A stretch of 59,160 nucleotides of DNA from Pseudoduganella buxea. Its GTDB lineage: Bacteria; Pseudomonadota; Gammaproteobacteria; Burkholderiales; Burkholderiaceae_D. Made by a program: the position numbers and the translations under genes. Each line of letters begins with the position of its first letter. Within the stretch, counting starts at the first letter, position 1. The DNA lies in assembly GCF_009720835.1 (NCBI RefSeq), contig NZ_WNKZ01000031.1, positions 1 to 59,160 of the forward strand, in the 5' to 3' direction. The notes beneath the pieces were generated by a model, which had not been told where the DNA came from, did no database searches, and saw only the letters and a program-made list of their open reading frames with translations. This document shows, piece by piece, positions 15,948 through 25,685 of this stretch.

Positions 15948-16454
15948 TCAATGCAGATCCCAGAACCACACCTTGTTGTACGGACCGAAGAAGCAAGTAT
16001 TCGCGCACTCTTCAAAACCCGGCCTTCTGGGGTACAACAAATCTATGTGTCCTTGTGCACCGACTATTGGCAGTAGGTCGTTGAAAAAGAACGCAGCCAC
16101 GCCCTGCCGCATTACCAGCTTGGTCTTTGCGTCAGCGGACGAGTCAAACCGCTCCGGTGGCCCCCACATGTCTTGCAGCTGCTCGGAGAGATTTTTCATC
16201 CCGGGTTCGATGCGCTGGCCCTTGTGCGGCCCCCGGTTGATGCGCAGCCCGCCCCTACGCAGTGGTGTTCCGGCCTTGGCCAGGGCGTAGCTGACGCGTA
16301 TGGCACACGTGTTCTGATACGCCGGATCATAGATCAAGGCCTCGATACCCAATTCCGTATAGAGGGCCGGCAGCATCATGGACTTGGCCGGATAGGCAGC
16401 AGCGAGGGTGGCGAACGATGGCTTCGCCACGCGGCTAGGCAAGCGTGCTGTCAT
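15948..16454 (-). CDS. tae4: T6SS amidase effector, Tae4 family
   Basis: Tae4 enzymes are NlpC/P60-like amidases that cut peptidoglycan peptides in the periplasm of rival cells after T6SS delivery. The 168-residue product has the nucleophile region YQNTCAIRVSYALAKAG (Cys near residue 49) and the later GHIDLLYPRRPG segment with the catalytic His and Asp. No signal peptide is present, as expected for an injected effector. The start overlaps the immunity gene stop by four bases (ATGA), so immunity is translated first and coupled. Confidence 0.88.
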   Translation of the reverse strand: MTARLPSRVAKPSFATLAAAYPAKSMMLPALYTELGIEALIYDPAYQNTCAIRVSYALAKAGTPLRRGGLRINRGPHKGQRIEPGMKNLSEQLQDMWGPPERFDSSADAKTKLVMRQGVAAFFFNDLLPIVGAQGHIDLLYPRRPGFEECANTCFFGPYNKVWFWDLH

Positions 16455-16903
16455 TTGTTATTTCCTTCGGGGACAGGACATGGGTATCGGCGCTTAAGTT
16501 CCATGAGCACAAGAGGCGCAGCATTGCCTTTGAGTATCTCTACCGAGTAGCCTTCCCTTATCGCGCCAACCACCTCATAAGTACTCTCATCTGGCTTGAT
16601 GGGGTGATTGAAGCACCAGACCGTCCCTTGGGTTCCATCCTTCAGCCCAGCCACATAGTGATAGGCGCGATCGCGCTCCCGAAAATCGGCGTCAGTCACC
16701 GGCGGCGTCATGAGCTTTTGGATAACTTCGGCCGCTGTCATTGTATTGAAGGGGTACGGATAGGGGTGGGAATGGCCGCTTGCGGCAGTTACCGTTCCTG
16801 GACATGCCCGCGCGCATGGGAGAACACCTATTGTCGTCCACATGACTCCCGCCAGAACAGAAAGGTGGATTCTTGGAAAGAAAAATCTTTTGTTGTTAGG
16901 CAT
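16451..16903 (-). CDS. tai4: Periplasmic T6SS amidase immunity protein (Rap1a/Tai type)
   Basis: The 150-residue product starts at ATG 16,903 behind AGAGGAAA. It has an N-terminal hydrophobic export signal (LSVLAGVMWTTIGVLPCA). The mature part shows the Rap1a/Tai layout: MTAAEVIQKLM, AYHYVAGLKDGTQG, a WCF segment, a helix with EVVGAIREGY and a final LMELKRRYPCP. Tai4 dimers sit in the periplasm and plug the Tae4 active site. Assignment to Tai4 rests mainly on pairing with Tae4; the family match alone would be weaker. Confidence 0.75.
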   Translation of the reverse strand: MPNNKRFFFPRIHLSVLAGVMWTTIGVLPCARACPGTVTAASGHSHPYPYPFNTMTAAEVIQKLMTPPVTDADFRERDRAYHYVAGLKDGTQGTVWCFNHPIKPDESTYEVVGAIREGYSVEILKGNAAPLVLMELKRRYPCPVPEGNNK

Positions 16904-17160
16904 TGAAATTTCCTCTGGATAGTTCTAACTTGCTGGCGCAATTTGAGTGAAATAGAAAAACGCCCGTGACAGATTGCCGGTTGAGGCGTGCTTACCATTA
17001 TAATTCTGGGTTTCCCGATGAGTACCGCCTTATCTTCGTACGAACAAGAGATATTGATCCTCGACAAGGGGCGGTATGACTTTCGTCAGTGCGTTCTCTG
17101 CAGTAAATAACTATTGTGCAACTATGGCGCACCCTATTCAATCATGATGCGGAAGATAGA

Positions 17161-19305
17161 ATGACTCTTTTCTCTGACACCGGATGGCAGTCCAGCAGGT
17201 TGGGCCAAACTAATCGTCTGCTACGACTCCAGTTTCCTAATGGGGACGGTCCGGCAGCGACAATGGTGGCGAGCAGATTGGACGCGCGCGAAGGTGTCTC
17301 ACGCGATTTCCGTTTTGTGGTAGAGATCATTTCCGACGATGCGAACATTGCGTTAAAGGACGTGCAGGGAAAACTTGTCACAGTCGAGCTGGTGCGCGAG
17401 GACCGTAGTCTGCGATATTTCAGCGGATACGTGTTTGAATTCCGTCGCGATGGGAGTGACGGTGGCCTGGTTTATTACGACATGGTATTGCTGCCATGGC
17501 TCGCGTATTTGCGCCTGCGCCGAGACAACTACATCTTTCACGATAAAGATATTGCAGATCAAACCCACGAAATCTTCGCTGACTATCCAGTGCGCGACTG
17601 CGAGATGCGTATTGCAGCGGGCGGCCCGGTGATCACCTTCGCGTGCCAGTACGGGGAATCGGACTACAACTATCTGCACCGGCGCTGGGAGCAGTTGGGT
17701 TGGTATTACTGGTATGAGCACCGGGCCGACGGCCATACGCTGGTGCTGTCGGATGACTCGACATTGGCACCACCCATCGATGGCATGCGCTCCGACATAC
17801 CATTTCAAAGCGAAGCTGGGGCAAACGAGGACGATGGTTTATTTCATTGGACGCCACAGCGTCAGTTGATGCCAAGCAGCGTAGGACTGTCCAGCTTCGA
17901 CTTCAAGAAGCCCAGGCCTGCTAGCATCGAGCTACCCACCATCAACGAGCAGGGTGCTGTTTTGCCCATCGAATCGTATGAGTACGCTGGTGCTTACGGA
18001 TTCAGCAATAACGCTGACGGGGACAGGCAGATTCGTTTGCGTTTAGAAGAACTTGAAGCTGCCGGCAAAAGTTTTGAAGGGCACGGCAATGACCGAACGG
18101 CCCAGCCGGGACGTAAATTTACGCTGAGTGGGCATTTTGATGAGGTCAACGCCAGCGATCTGGACTTCCTTATCTTGGAGGTCCATCACATGGCAAACAA
18201 TAATTACCAGGATGCCGACGCGGCATCATCCCGCTACACCAACCGCCTTGTCTGCAGCCGCATTCGGGTGCCATGGCGGCCAGGTCGTGGCCATAACAGC
18301 ACGGAGCCGAAAATCTACGGCCTGCAAACTGCCATTGTCACCGGTCCAGACGGTGAGGAGATTTGGACGGACGAGTATGGCAGGGTGCGCGTGCAGTTCC
18401 ATTGGGATCGCGCAGGCAGGGGCGATGACCGTAGCTCTGCCTGGCTGCGCGCCGCAACGCCTTGGGCCGGCGCCAATTTCGGCATGACATCGATTCCCCG
18501 CGTTGGTTCGGAAGTCATCGTTCAGTTCCTGGATGGCAATCCCGACCGGCCCCTGATCACCGGCATGGTGCCGAATGCTGTCACGATGCCGCCCTGGCCA
18601 CTGCCGGAGAACAAGACGCAGAGCGGCATCCTGTCGCGATCGACACCAGGTGGCACGTATGAAAATGCCAACGCGCTACGGTTCGAAGACAAGAAGGGCG
18701 CAGAGCAGCTATGGCTTCATGCCGAGAAAGACCAGCTCACCGAGGTGGAGCACGACGAAGACAAGTGGGTCGGCAATGACCGCCGTAAAACCGTCGACCG
18801 CGATGAAACGAATCACATCAAGCGTGATCGCACCGAGACGGTGGAACGCCACGAAAAGATCACAGTGGGGGAGAACCGTACGGAAGATGTCGGCAATAAC
18901 GAATCCATCAGCATTGGGAAGAATCGCACCGAGGACGTCGGCGCAGACGAAAACGTCACTATCGGTGGTAGTCGCCACGTCCTGATTGGCCAAGTTAAGA
19001 CAGAGACGGTGGGCCTGGCCAAGATCGTGTCAATCGGCGGTGCTTATCAAACCACGGTTGGCGCGGCCATGAATACGTCGGTGGCACTAATGCAAAGTGA
19101 ACAGGTCGGGTTGTCGAAAAGCGTCGCCGTAGGACAGAAGATCTCATTTACTGCGGGCGAGGAGGTTTCGATCGAGGTTGGAGAAAGTAAGCTCGTGATG
19201 CGCAGCGATGGCCGCATTGAAATTTCTGGGAAGGAAATCATCATTCGCGGATCAAAGAAAGTCGAACTGCATGGCGACGATGTTGACATCAATCCAAAAG
19301 GCTGA
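17161..19305 (+). CDS. vgrG: T6SS spike protein VgrG
   Basis: The 714-residue product starts MTLFSDTGW; ATG 17,161 with GGAAGA upstream is preferred to an in-frame start at 17,116. The gp27-like hub fills about residues 20-400 (ASRLDAREGVSRDFRFVVE, then YGESDYNYLHRRWEQLGWYY). The gp5 OB domain follows (DEYGRVRVQFHWDR, SAWLRAATPWAG, PRVGSEVIVQFLDGNPDRP). The C-terminal beta-helix carries repeats such as TEDVGxxExxxIGxNR and ends VDINPKG. No extra effector domain is fused, so cargo must be carried through the DUF2169 and PAAR-like Rhs proteins encoded next. Confidence 0.95.
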   Translation: MTLFSDTGWQSSRLGQTNRLLRLQFPNGDGPAATMVASRLDAREGVSRDFRFVVEIISDDANIALKDVQGKLVTVELVREDRSLRYFSGYVFEFRRDGSDGGLVYYDMVLLPWLAYLRLRRDNYIFHDKDIADQTHEIFADYPVRDCEMRIAAGGPVITFACQYGESDYNYLHRRWEQLGWYYWYEHRADGHTLVLSDDSTLAPPIDGMRSDIPFQSEAGANEDDGLFHWTPQRQLMPSSVGLSSFDFKKPRPASIELPTINEQGAVLPIESYEYAGAYGFSNNADGDRQIRLRLEELEAAGKSFEGHGNDRTAQPGRKFTLSGHFDEVNASDLDFLILEVHHMANNNYQDADAASSRYTNRLVCSRIRVPWRPGRGHNSTEPKIYGLQTAIVTGPDGEEIWTDEYGRVRVQFHWDRAGRGDDRSSAWLRAATPWAGANFGMTSIPRVGSEVIVQFLDGNPDRPLITGMVPNAVTMPPWPLPENKTQSGILSRSTPGGTYENANALRFEDKKGAEQLWLHAEKDQLTEVEHDEDKWVGNDRRKTVDRDETNHIKRDRTETVERHEKITVGENRTEDVGNNESISIGKNRTEDVGADENVTIGGSRHVLIGQVKTETVGLAKIVSIGGAYQTTVGAAMNTSVALMQSEQVGLSKSVAVGQKISFTAGEEVSIEVGESKLVMRSDGRIEISGKEIIIRGSKKVELHGDDVDINPKG

Positions 19306-19306
19306 C

Positions 19307-20707
19307 ATGACGCCACTGCCCACGATACCAGCACTGCGCTTTGACAACCGCACTGTTTTCGACGCTCTCCACTTCGATACGATTGACCAGCACGATATTG
19401 GCTTTCACGTCATCGTTGCGAAGATCGGCTACCGTCTCGGGCTGTGTGACGAAAGAGGACAAGCGCAATTGCAGCCGCTTGATACTCCTGCAGCACTGTA
19501 CACGGAAGACCGCTTTCACGAAGATCGCGTCGAATGCAGCGTACGGGTGGAAAGCGATCTGGCACCGTACAAGCCCCGGTGCGACGTTATCGTGCTTGGC
19601 GACGCTCATGCACCGGGCGGTCGCCCCGCAAAATCCTTCGATGTGACGGTTCGGGTGCAGATGCCCGACCAGCCTGCGCTACTGCCTGAACCACCGCGGC
19701 CACTTAACCCGTTCCAGCCCATTTCAGGAACGGTACGCCGGCAATGGCAGTCTAAGCTCGCCGGCGCCGCCGATACGCGAACTCCTGGTCGTCTGCTCAT
19801 CAACAAAAGTGTGCGGGTCACAGGGCCTCGTGAGCTGCGACGCGCTGGCGTACTGCGGCCCGGTTGGCAACTGACCAGCCCGTCCCCCGTTGTCAAGATA
19901 CCGCTGCGGTACGAATACGCGCAAGGGGGTGAATGCATGGTTGATGGTGGGAGCGTGGCCGCCAGCCGTGTGCCCGAGCAATGGCGACTGACCCCGGAAC
20001 AGCAATCCAATTACGGTCATATGCCTGTCGCGCCGGCAGCGCATGGCGCCTGTGAATACAATCCGACAGGTCGCGGTTTTGCCCCGGAGTGGTATTTGAA
20101 AGCGACGCGCACAACTCGGCTGCCAGCGCCGCAGCTGGAGTATCTCGATGTGCCGTTCTCCGCACGCATGTTCGCGCGCTGCTCCCAGGGGAAATCCGAG
20201 CTGGTTCCTGCCGGACTCGGTTTTGTCGGCCGAGCGTGGCTACCGCGCCGGAAATTGGTGGGCACGATCGATCCATCGGCCGCCTGGTACGGCGACGACG
20301 TGCCGCGGCTGCCGGGTGACTTCGATTTCGCTTACTGGAACGGTGCCCCCCATGACCAGCAGTGTGACCATCCGGCTGGCGGCGAGCAGGTAACGCTCGT
20401 CAATCTGTCCGCGCCTGACGCGCCATTCGCCCGCGATGGCGTTGTGCGTTTTCGCTTACCGCATGAGCGATTGTTCGCCTTGGGGGTGAATGCTACCGAC
20501 GCCGTCGCGGCGACGCCGCTGTCCATCGATACCATCATCATCGACACCGCATCGGCACGTGTCGAGGTGACTTGGCGCCTGTGCTTGATTGCGGATGGAG
20601 AGTTTGCAGAGGTCCGCCTATTGCACGCCTCGACACCTGAACAGCTGCAACGGCTGCAGCATTGGAATTCACCCGAACAGACCCAGGACTCGTCGTTTGT
20701 CGCCTGA
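19307..20707 (+). CDS. DUF2169 T6SS adaptor protein
   Basis: The 466-residue product starts at ATG 19,307, one base after the vgrG stop. DUF2169 proteins are encoded between VgrG and PAAR/Rhs effectors and are thought to help load effectors on the spike. Family features visible are the N-terminal FHVIVAKIGYRL segment, KPRCDVIVLGDAHAPGGRP with FDVTVRV, the RVTGPRELRR and PLRYEYAQGG regions, and a C-terminal FRLPHERLFALGV. It is 11 bases upstream of the Rhs start, so the three genes form one unit. Confidence 0.9.
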   Translation: MTPLPTIPALRFDNRTVFDALHFDTIDQHDIGFHVIVAKIGYRLGLCDERGQAQLQPLDTPAALYTEDRFHEDRVECSVRVESDLAPYKPRCDVIVLGDAHAPGGRPAKSFDVTVRVQMPDQPALLPEPPRPLNPFQPISGTVRRQWQSKLAGAADTRTPGRLLINKSVRVTGPRELRRAGVLRPGWQLTSPSPVVKIPLRYEYAQGGECMVDGGSVAASRVPEQWRLTPEQQSNYGHMPVAPAAHGACEYNPTGRGFAPEWYLKATRTTRLPAPQLEYLDVPFSARMFARCSQGKSELVPAGLGFVGRAWLPRRKLVGTIDPSAAWYGDDVPRLPGDFDFAYWNGAPHDQQCDHPAGGEQVTLVNLSAPDAPFARDGVVRFRLPHERLFALGVNATDAVAATPLSIDTIIIDTASARVEVTWRLCLIADGEFAEVRLLHASTPEQLQRLQHWNSPEQTQDSSFVA

Positions 20708-20718
20708 CGCACAATCAT

Positions 20719-23700
20719 ATGGCCCACGAAACCGTCACTAAATCGCAGCGCTTCTATTGCGTCAGTATTACTCCCGACATATGCAAGACGCCTGTTGGGA
20801 GCAGCGTTGTTCCCATCCCCTATAACATCACTGGCGAATTCAAGGATTCCCTTTCCGTTTCCTCGAATGTTAAGGCCCATGGCGAACCAGTCTTCCTACA
20901 CAACAGAAGCTATATTCCAGCAGTGAAGGGCGACGAGCGCGGCACGCTTGGAGGTGTGAAGAGCGGCACCTTTATGAAACGGGTGGAATCGCTGCAGTTC
21001 AGCTCGACAAAGGGAGCAAACGGCACTCAGACCATCCAGGAATCGCGGTTAGTATGGATGAACGACCGTAACACCGTGGGCCGGATCCTGGAACGCAAAG
21101 TGCAGGCGCCGCGCGCCAGGATCAAAATGTTTGGGTACGAGCTGCCGGGTTCGGTGAAGGAAGCGGCGCAAATTTATATGGACGACTATTCTGCGTCAGT
21201 CCATCAGTTCGGTGCCAATGCGATGGATGCCGGTGGCAAAATCGGCATGGGAAGTGCCGCGCTCGGCGTAGCGGGGCTAGGCGTCGCTGCAACCGGAGTT
21301 GGCGCACCGGTTGCGGCAGCAATGGAAACCGGTGCTGCACTTGGCGGCGCGACTGCAGGCGCTGTCGCGGGAGGTGGCTATGTGATCGATTCGGGAGCGA
21401 CCCTTGCTGACCAGGCAGCGGAGTACTTCATCAGTGGGAAGACGCCTGACGTGCTCGCAGCGGCTAAGGACATGGCCACCAGTGGCCTGGAGAACTTGTT
21501 ACTTCGGAAGATCCCGGGCGGGGGAGGGCTGTTCAAACGTTTCTTTAAGAAAAAAGACGTCCCTGGGAAATCCACAGCACCGCCACCGAAGAAGCCAAAG
21601 GAAGGGAATGATAACGACGGTGTAGATGGCGGCAAGACGAAGACGGAAAAGAAAGACAAGAACGACAAGCCAGCAAACTGCTGTCCGAAGGACAAGGGGC
21701 CGGCCGGTAAAAGCGCAATGAGCCGAAAGCCGGTGCACATCGGAACCGGGGAAGAAATTCTCTATCAGTCCGATTTCGAGCTCGATGGTCCGCTACCGCT
21801 GATCTGGTCACGTACCTACCGATCAGGGTCCGAAACAGAAGACTGGAGCATGTTAGGAGCACGGTGGGCCTTGCCCTTCAATTCTGGGGTGTCGGTGTGC
21901 CCGGAAGGCGTGGTTTTCCACGACGACACAGGCCGCGCGGTCCGGCTGCCGTTGCTGGCGGAAGGACACGAGTACGATCATCGTGGCGAAGGCTTCATGT
22001 TACGCCGCGACAGCGCGGACCAGTTTACGCTGAAGTGGCGCACTGGCACTGTTGACACCTTCGTGCGGGGGGCGGACGGCTTCCTACCCCACGGCTATCG
22101 GGGTGTCAACGCCATGCTGCCTCCCAGCCAGTCAACCATGACCCAGCGCTTCTGGCTGGTTCGCACCGTTGGCCGGAACGGACACGGCACCACGATCGAT
22201 CGCTACCCCGAGGCACAGCCAGGGGAGGTGTTGTTACGGGTCCGCACCGATGACGGTCTGGTAGTAGAGGCGCTGTCGGCGCCGATGATCGCGGAGGATC
22301 TCGTTCAGCCACTGATCGGCCGCGTCGAACAGGTGTTCCCCGATGGGCGGCGTATATGCCACGTAACATACACTTACGAACGCGATTCGAATGTTGACGA
22401 GAGCGCACCAACTCGCTGGTATCTGACCCGGCAATCGAGGGGGACCGATGAGGTACGCACGTACCGATACCGGCACTGTTTATTAGAACAGTGCACCACC
22501 TACGGCGGTTTCGCGTATGGGTTGGAATGGATTAGCTTGGAGGCACTGCGCGACGCTTGGTCGGGCAGCACACTTTCGGCCGAGGAATTGCGCCAGCGGC
22601 GCCCCATTACGCAAGACAACAGCTATCGTGCTCGTGCCATCCGGACCACGACCGTGGACGGCTGCGGCGAAGTAGGAATGAACTATGTGAATGCAGACAC
22701 CACGCTAGTGACCGAGGCCGATGGCGGCGTGCTGGAGTACCAATTCAATCACGACTGGCTGATCGTCGAGGTACGACGCATCGGCGTGGACGGCAAGACG
22801 ATCTCCCTTGGCAGGCGTGAGTGGAATACCGATGGCAAGCTGGTGGCCGATATCGACCCGGCTGGCAACACGAGTCGCTATACCTATGATGAACGCGGCA
22901 ACTTGGCTTCCGTGACAGATGCGCTGGGTAACATCACCTTGCTCAGCTACACCGCCGACAACCAGCTAGAACGGGAAACGGATGCGCTGGGTCATACCAC
23001 GACGTTCGCTTACGACAAGCGCGGAAACGTTGTCGAGCATCGGGACCCGCTCGGCCGTGTGAGCCGGCAGGAATATGATGAGGCTGGGCGCCTACGTGCG
23101 ATCGTCGATGCCAAGGGCGGCCGCAAGCGTATCGAATACGATACGCATGGTCGCATGAGTGCCTACACGGACTGCTCGGGCCTCTCTACCCTGTATCGCT
23201 ACGACGACCAGGGCCGACTCGTCGAACTGGTCGATGCAGCTGGGCAGAGCACGCGCTTTGAATATAGCCGGTATGGCGACCTTACGGCATGCCAGTACCC
23301 CGACGGAACGAGCGAACGCTTCCGCTTTGACATTGACGGTCGCCTGCTCGAATATCTCAACGGCAAGAACCAACCGACCCGCTATGCCTACAACGGCCAT
23401 GGGTTGCCGATCGAGCGGACGGACGCGAACGGGAATGTAGTTCGATACCGCTACGACCGGGCACTGCGGGTCGTCGAACTCGTCAACAGCAACGAGGAAA
23501 GCTACCGGTTCAGCTATGACGCTGAAAGTCGCCTGCAGAGCGAAACCGCCTTTGACGGTAAAACGACCCGCTATACCTATGACCGCGCAGGACACCTGAT
23601 CGCGCGCGACGTCAATGGCCTTCGTACCGAGTATGCACGCGACTCGCTGGGTCAACTCGACGCCACTGTTAACGCAGACGGCAGCGTGCGTTACGCGTTC

Positions 23701-25677
23701 GACCCATTAGGCCAGCTGATCGGCACGCGCAGCGCCTACGCTGAACATCGCTTCCGGTACGACGCCGTCGGCCAGATGATCGACGAGCGCGCCGCATATC
23801 GCCGCGTCCGACCGATGACTCCAGAACATGAAGCACCCTATGACATCGCGTTGCGCATGACACACGAGTATGACGAGCTGGGTAATCGCATTCGTACGAC
23901 ACTTCCGAACGGCCGTGTGATCGACACTCAGCGCTACGGTTCCGGCCACTGGCATGGGACGTTGTGGAATGGGACTGCGATTGTCGATATAGAACGGGAC
24001 CGGCTGCACCGCGAAGTTGAGCGCCGCGCCGGTAATAATGGCGGCCTGCTGACACACCGTGCTTTTGATCCCCAATCACGGTTGGTGGCAATCTCGCTGT
24101 GCCAAGGCGACGAGGTCCTGCATCGGCGCCAGTACGCGTACGACCGCGCTGGCAACCTGGAGAGAATCAACGATCTGCGTCGGGGAACAACCCGCTACGA
24201 ATACGATCCTGTCGGCCAGCTGCGCGTGGCCGTACACCCGAATCTCACCGAGGTTTTTGCTTTCGACCCTGCGGGTAATCTTCTTGAACCGGAAACCCGC
24301 GTCAACGGTGTATTCGACACGCGCCCAGACAGGCTGACTGAGCAACCGCTGCCGGGCAGCCCTGTGCCCCGGTTGGCAGCGGTGACGCAAAACCTGCTGC
24401 GTCGATATCTCGGTCACGAATACGAATATGATACCCAGGGCAACACGGTCCGCAAAATCGTCCGTGTGGCTGACAGCGCAAACGACGTTGGCGAAATGGC
24501 GATGGCGTACGACGCCGAAGCTCGCCTGACGCAAGTCGAACGCGCAAGCGGTGCGCTGGCGCTAACAGCTACCTACACCTACGATCCCTTCGGGCGCCGT
24601 ATAGCAAAGCACGTGGTGATGGACGGTGTCAGCCGAACCACCTATTTCGTCTGGGACGGCGATACCCTGTGCCAGGAAATCCGGGATGATGGAACGACCA
24701 CTTTCCTGTATGAGCCGGATACCTTCGTGCCCTTGGCGCGGATAGAGTCTGCTGCGGACCGACCGAGCCTGAATCCCGATCAAATTCATCTGCACGAGGT
24801 GCGCGCATGGCTGCCGCCACACCCGCCGCACGATCCCCGAGCCCACGTCGGGGCCTGGCAGCAGGACCGCGATCGAGCCGCTAAGTACCGATGCGATATG
24901 CAAAGGCTGAACCGTCAGGAGCTGGCCTCTGATGCCGCACGCGAGGACAAGATTTGGCACTACACGTGCGACCACATTGGCTCACCATTGGAACTGTATG
25001 ATTCAACCGGCGATCTGGCATGGGCTGCGCGCTACCGCACATGGGGACGCGTTACACGCATAGCTGGCAGCCAGGTGAATCAGCCGCTGCGTTTCCAGGG
25101 GCAATACGAAGATGAGGAAACAGGCCTCTTCTATAATCGCTATCGTTATTATGATCCCCACTGCGGACGTTACCTGACGCAAGATCCCATTGGGTTAGCG
25201 GGTGGACGAAATTTCTACCAGTACGTGGCGTCACCGACGACGCACATTGATCCGCTTGGCTTGCTTGCACTTGCAAATTATTCTTACGGTGTCGGGCGCC
25301 GAATCGAAAGCATGACAGCAGTCGTTACACCGGCGGATTTGGGCACGGGAACGAGCACAAACGACTCGTCTCGCTCTTGGGCGAGACGCCTTGGGTGCCC
25401 GAAAGATGATGCGGGTCATGTATTAGCCAGTCGTCTTGGCGGCAGTGGCGGAAAGGACTTCGTTTTTCCTCAGTCCCTTGGAGTGAACCGAGGAAACTTT
25501 AGAACGTTTGAAGGGCAAATCGCCAGGGATATCCGAGCGACCGGTAGCGCAGCCACGATCAATGTAACGTTGGAATACAAAGGCCTTAGCACCCGCCCAG
25601 ATAGGATCGTGTATGATTATACGATCAATGGCACGACAAGACGGCGAGCCTTCCTCAACCCAAGAAACTGTCCTTAA
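20719..25677 (+). CDS. PAAR-like Rhs T6SS effector with C-terminal nuclease toxin
   Basis: The product has 1,652 residues. The first 120 form a PAAR-like DUF4150 domain (TPDICKTPVGSSVVPIPYNI). A Gly/Ala-rich hydrophobic region (about 170-220) may be a translocation segment. A Lys/Pro-rich linker leads to DUF6531 (GTGEEILYQSDFELDGPLPL), then about 30 YD repeats forming the Rhs cocoon. The core ends with RYYDPHCGRYLTQDPIGLAGG and the DPLGL self-cleavage motif near residue 1,510. The last 140 residues carry DDAGHVLASRLGGSGG and NRGNFRTFEGQIA, the pattern of Endonuclea_NS_2 DNA/RNA non-specific nucleases with a catalytic His. The toxin tip is visibly less GC-rich than the core, as in exchangeable Rhs tips. 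Confidence 0.93.
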   Translation: MAHETVTKSQRFYCVSITPDICKTPVGSSVVPIPYNITGEFKDSLSVSSNVKAHGEPVFLHNRSYIPAVKGDERGTLGGVKSGTFMKRVESLQFSSTKGANGTQTIQESRLVWMNDRNTVGRILERKVQAPRARIKMFGYELPGSVKEAAQIYMDDYSASVHQFGANAMDAGGKIGMGSAALGVAGLGVAATGVGAPVAAAMETGAALGGATAGAVAGGGYVIDSGATLADQAAEYFISGKTPDVLAAAKDMATSGLENLLLRKIPGGGGLFKRFFKKKDVPGKSTAPPPKKPKEGNDNDGVDGGKTKTEKKDKNDKPANCCPKDKGPAGKSAMSRKPVHIGTGEEILYQSDFELDGPLPLIWSRTYRSGSETEDWSMLGARWALPFNSGVSVCPEGVVFHDDTGRAVRLPLLAEGHEYDHRGEGFMLRRDSADQFTLKWRTGTVDTFVRGADGFLPHGYRGVNAMLPPSQSTMTQRFWLVRTVGRNGHGTTIDRYPEAQPGEVLLRVRTDDGLVVEALSAPMIAEDLVQPLIGRVEQVFPDGRRICHVTYTYERDSNVDESAPTRWYLTRQSRGTDEVRTYRYRHCLLEQCTTYGGFAYGLEWISLEALRDAWSGSTLSAEELRQRRPITQDNSYRARAIRTTTVDGCGEVGMNYVNADTTLVTEADGGVLEYQFNHDWLIVEVRRIGVDGKTISLGRREWNTDGKLVADIDPAGNTSRYTYDERGNLASVTDALGNITLLSYTADNQLERETDALGHTTTFAYDKRGNVVEHRDPLGRVSRQEYDEAGRLRAIVDAKGGRKRIEYDTHGRMSAYTDCSGLSTLYRYDDQGRLVELVDAAGQSTRFEYSRYGDLTACQYPDGTSERFRFDIDGRLLEYLNGKNQPTRYAYNGHGLPIERTDANGNVVRYRYDRALRVVELVNSNEESYRFSYDAESRLQSETAFDGKTTRYTYDRAGHLIARDVNGLRTEYARDSLGQLDATVNADGSVRYAFDPLGQLIGTRSAYAEHRFRYDAVGQMIDERAAYRRVRPMTPEHEAPYDIALRMTHEYDELGNRIRTTLPNGRVIDTQRYGSGHWHGTLWNGTAIVDIERDRLHREVERRAGNNGGLLTHRAFDPQSRLVAISLCQGDEVLHRRQYAYDRAGNLERINDLRRGTTRYEYDPVGQLRVAVHPNLTEVFAFDPAGNLLEPETRVNGVFDTRPDRLTEQPLPGSPVPRLAAVTQNLLRRYLGHEYEYDTQGNTVRKIVRVADSANDVGEMAMAYDAEARLTQVERASGALALTATYTYDPFGRRIAKHVVMDGVSRTTYFVWDGDTLCQEIRDDGTTTFLYEPDTFVPLARIESAADRPSLNPDQIHLHEVRAWLPPHPPHDPRAHVGAWQQDRDRAAKYRCDMQRLNRQELASDAAREDKIWHYTCDHIGSPLELYDSTGDLAWAARYRTWGRVTRIAGSQVNQPLRFQGQYEDEETGLFYNRYRYYDPHCGRYLTQDPIGLAGGRNFYQYVASPTTHIDPLGLLALANYSYGVGRRIESMTAVVTPADLGTGTSTNDSSRSWARRLGCPKDDAGHVLASRLGGSGGKDFVFPQSLGVNRGNFRTFEGQIARDIRATGSAATINVTLEYKGLSTRPDRIVYDYTINGTTRRRAFLNPRNCP

Positions 25678-25685
25678 GGATTAAC

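Noticed and set aside
18880..19160. Repeats in the vgrG 3' part as a DNA repeat array
   Set aside because: They encode the protein beta-helix repeats of VgrG and have no DNA-level regularity beyond that.
22840..24300. Short repeated motifs in the Rhs gene as a CRISPR-like array
   Set aside because: These are diverged codons for YD repeats within one long reading frame; there are no constant repeats with unique spacers. I saw no CRISPR array anywhere in the window.
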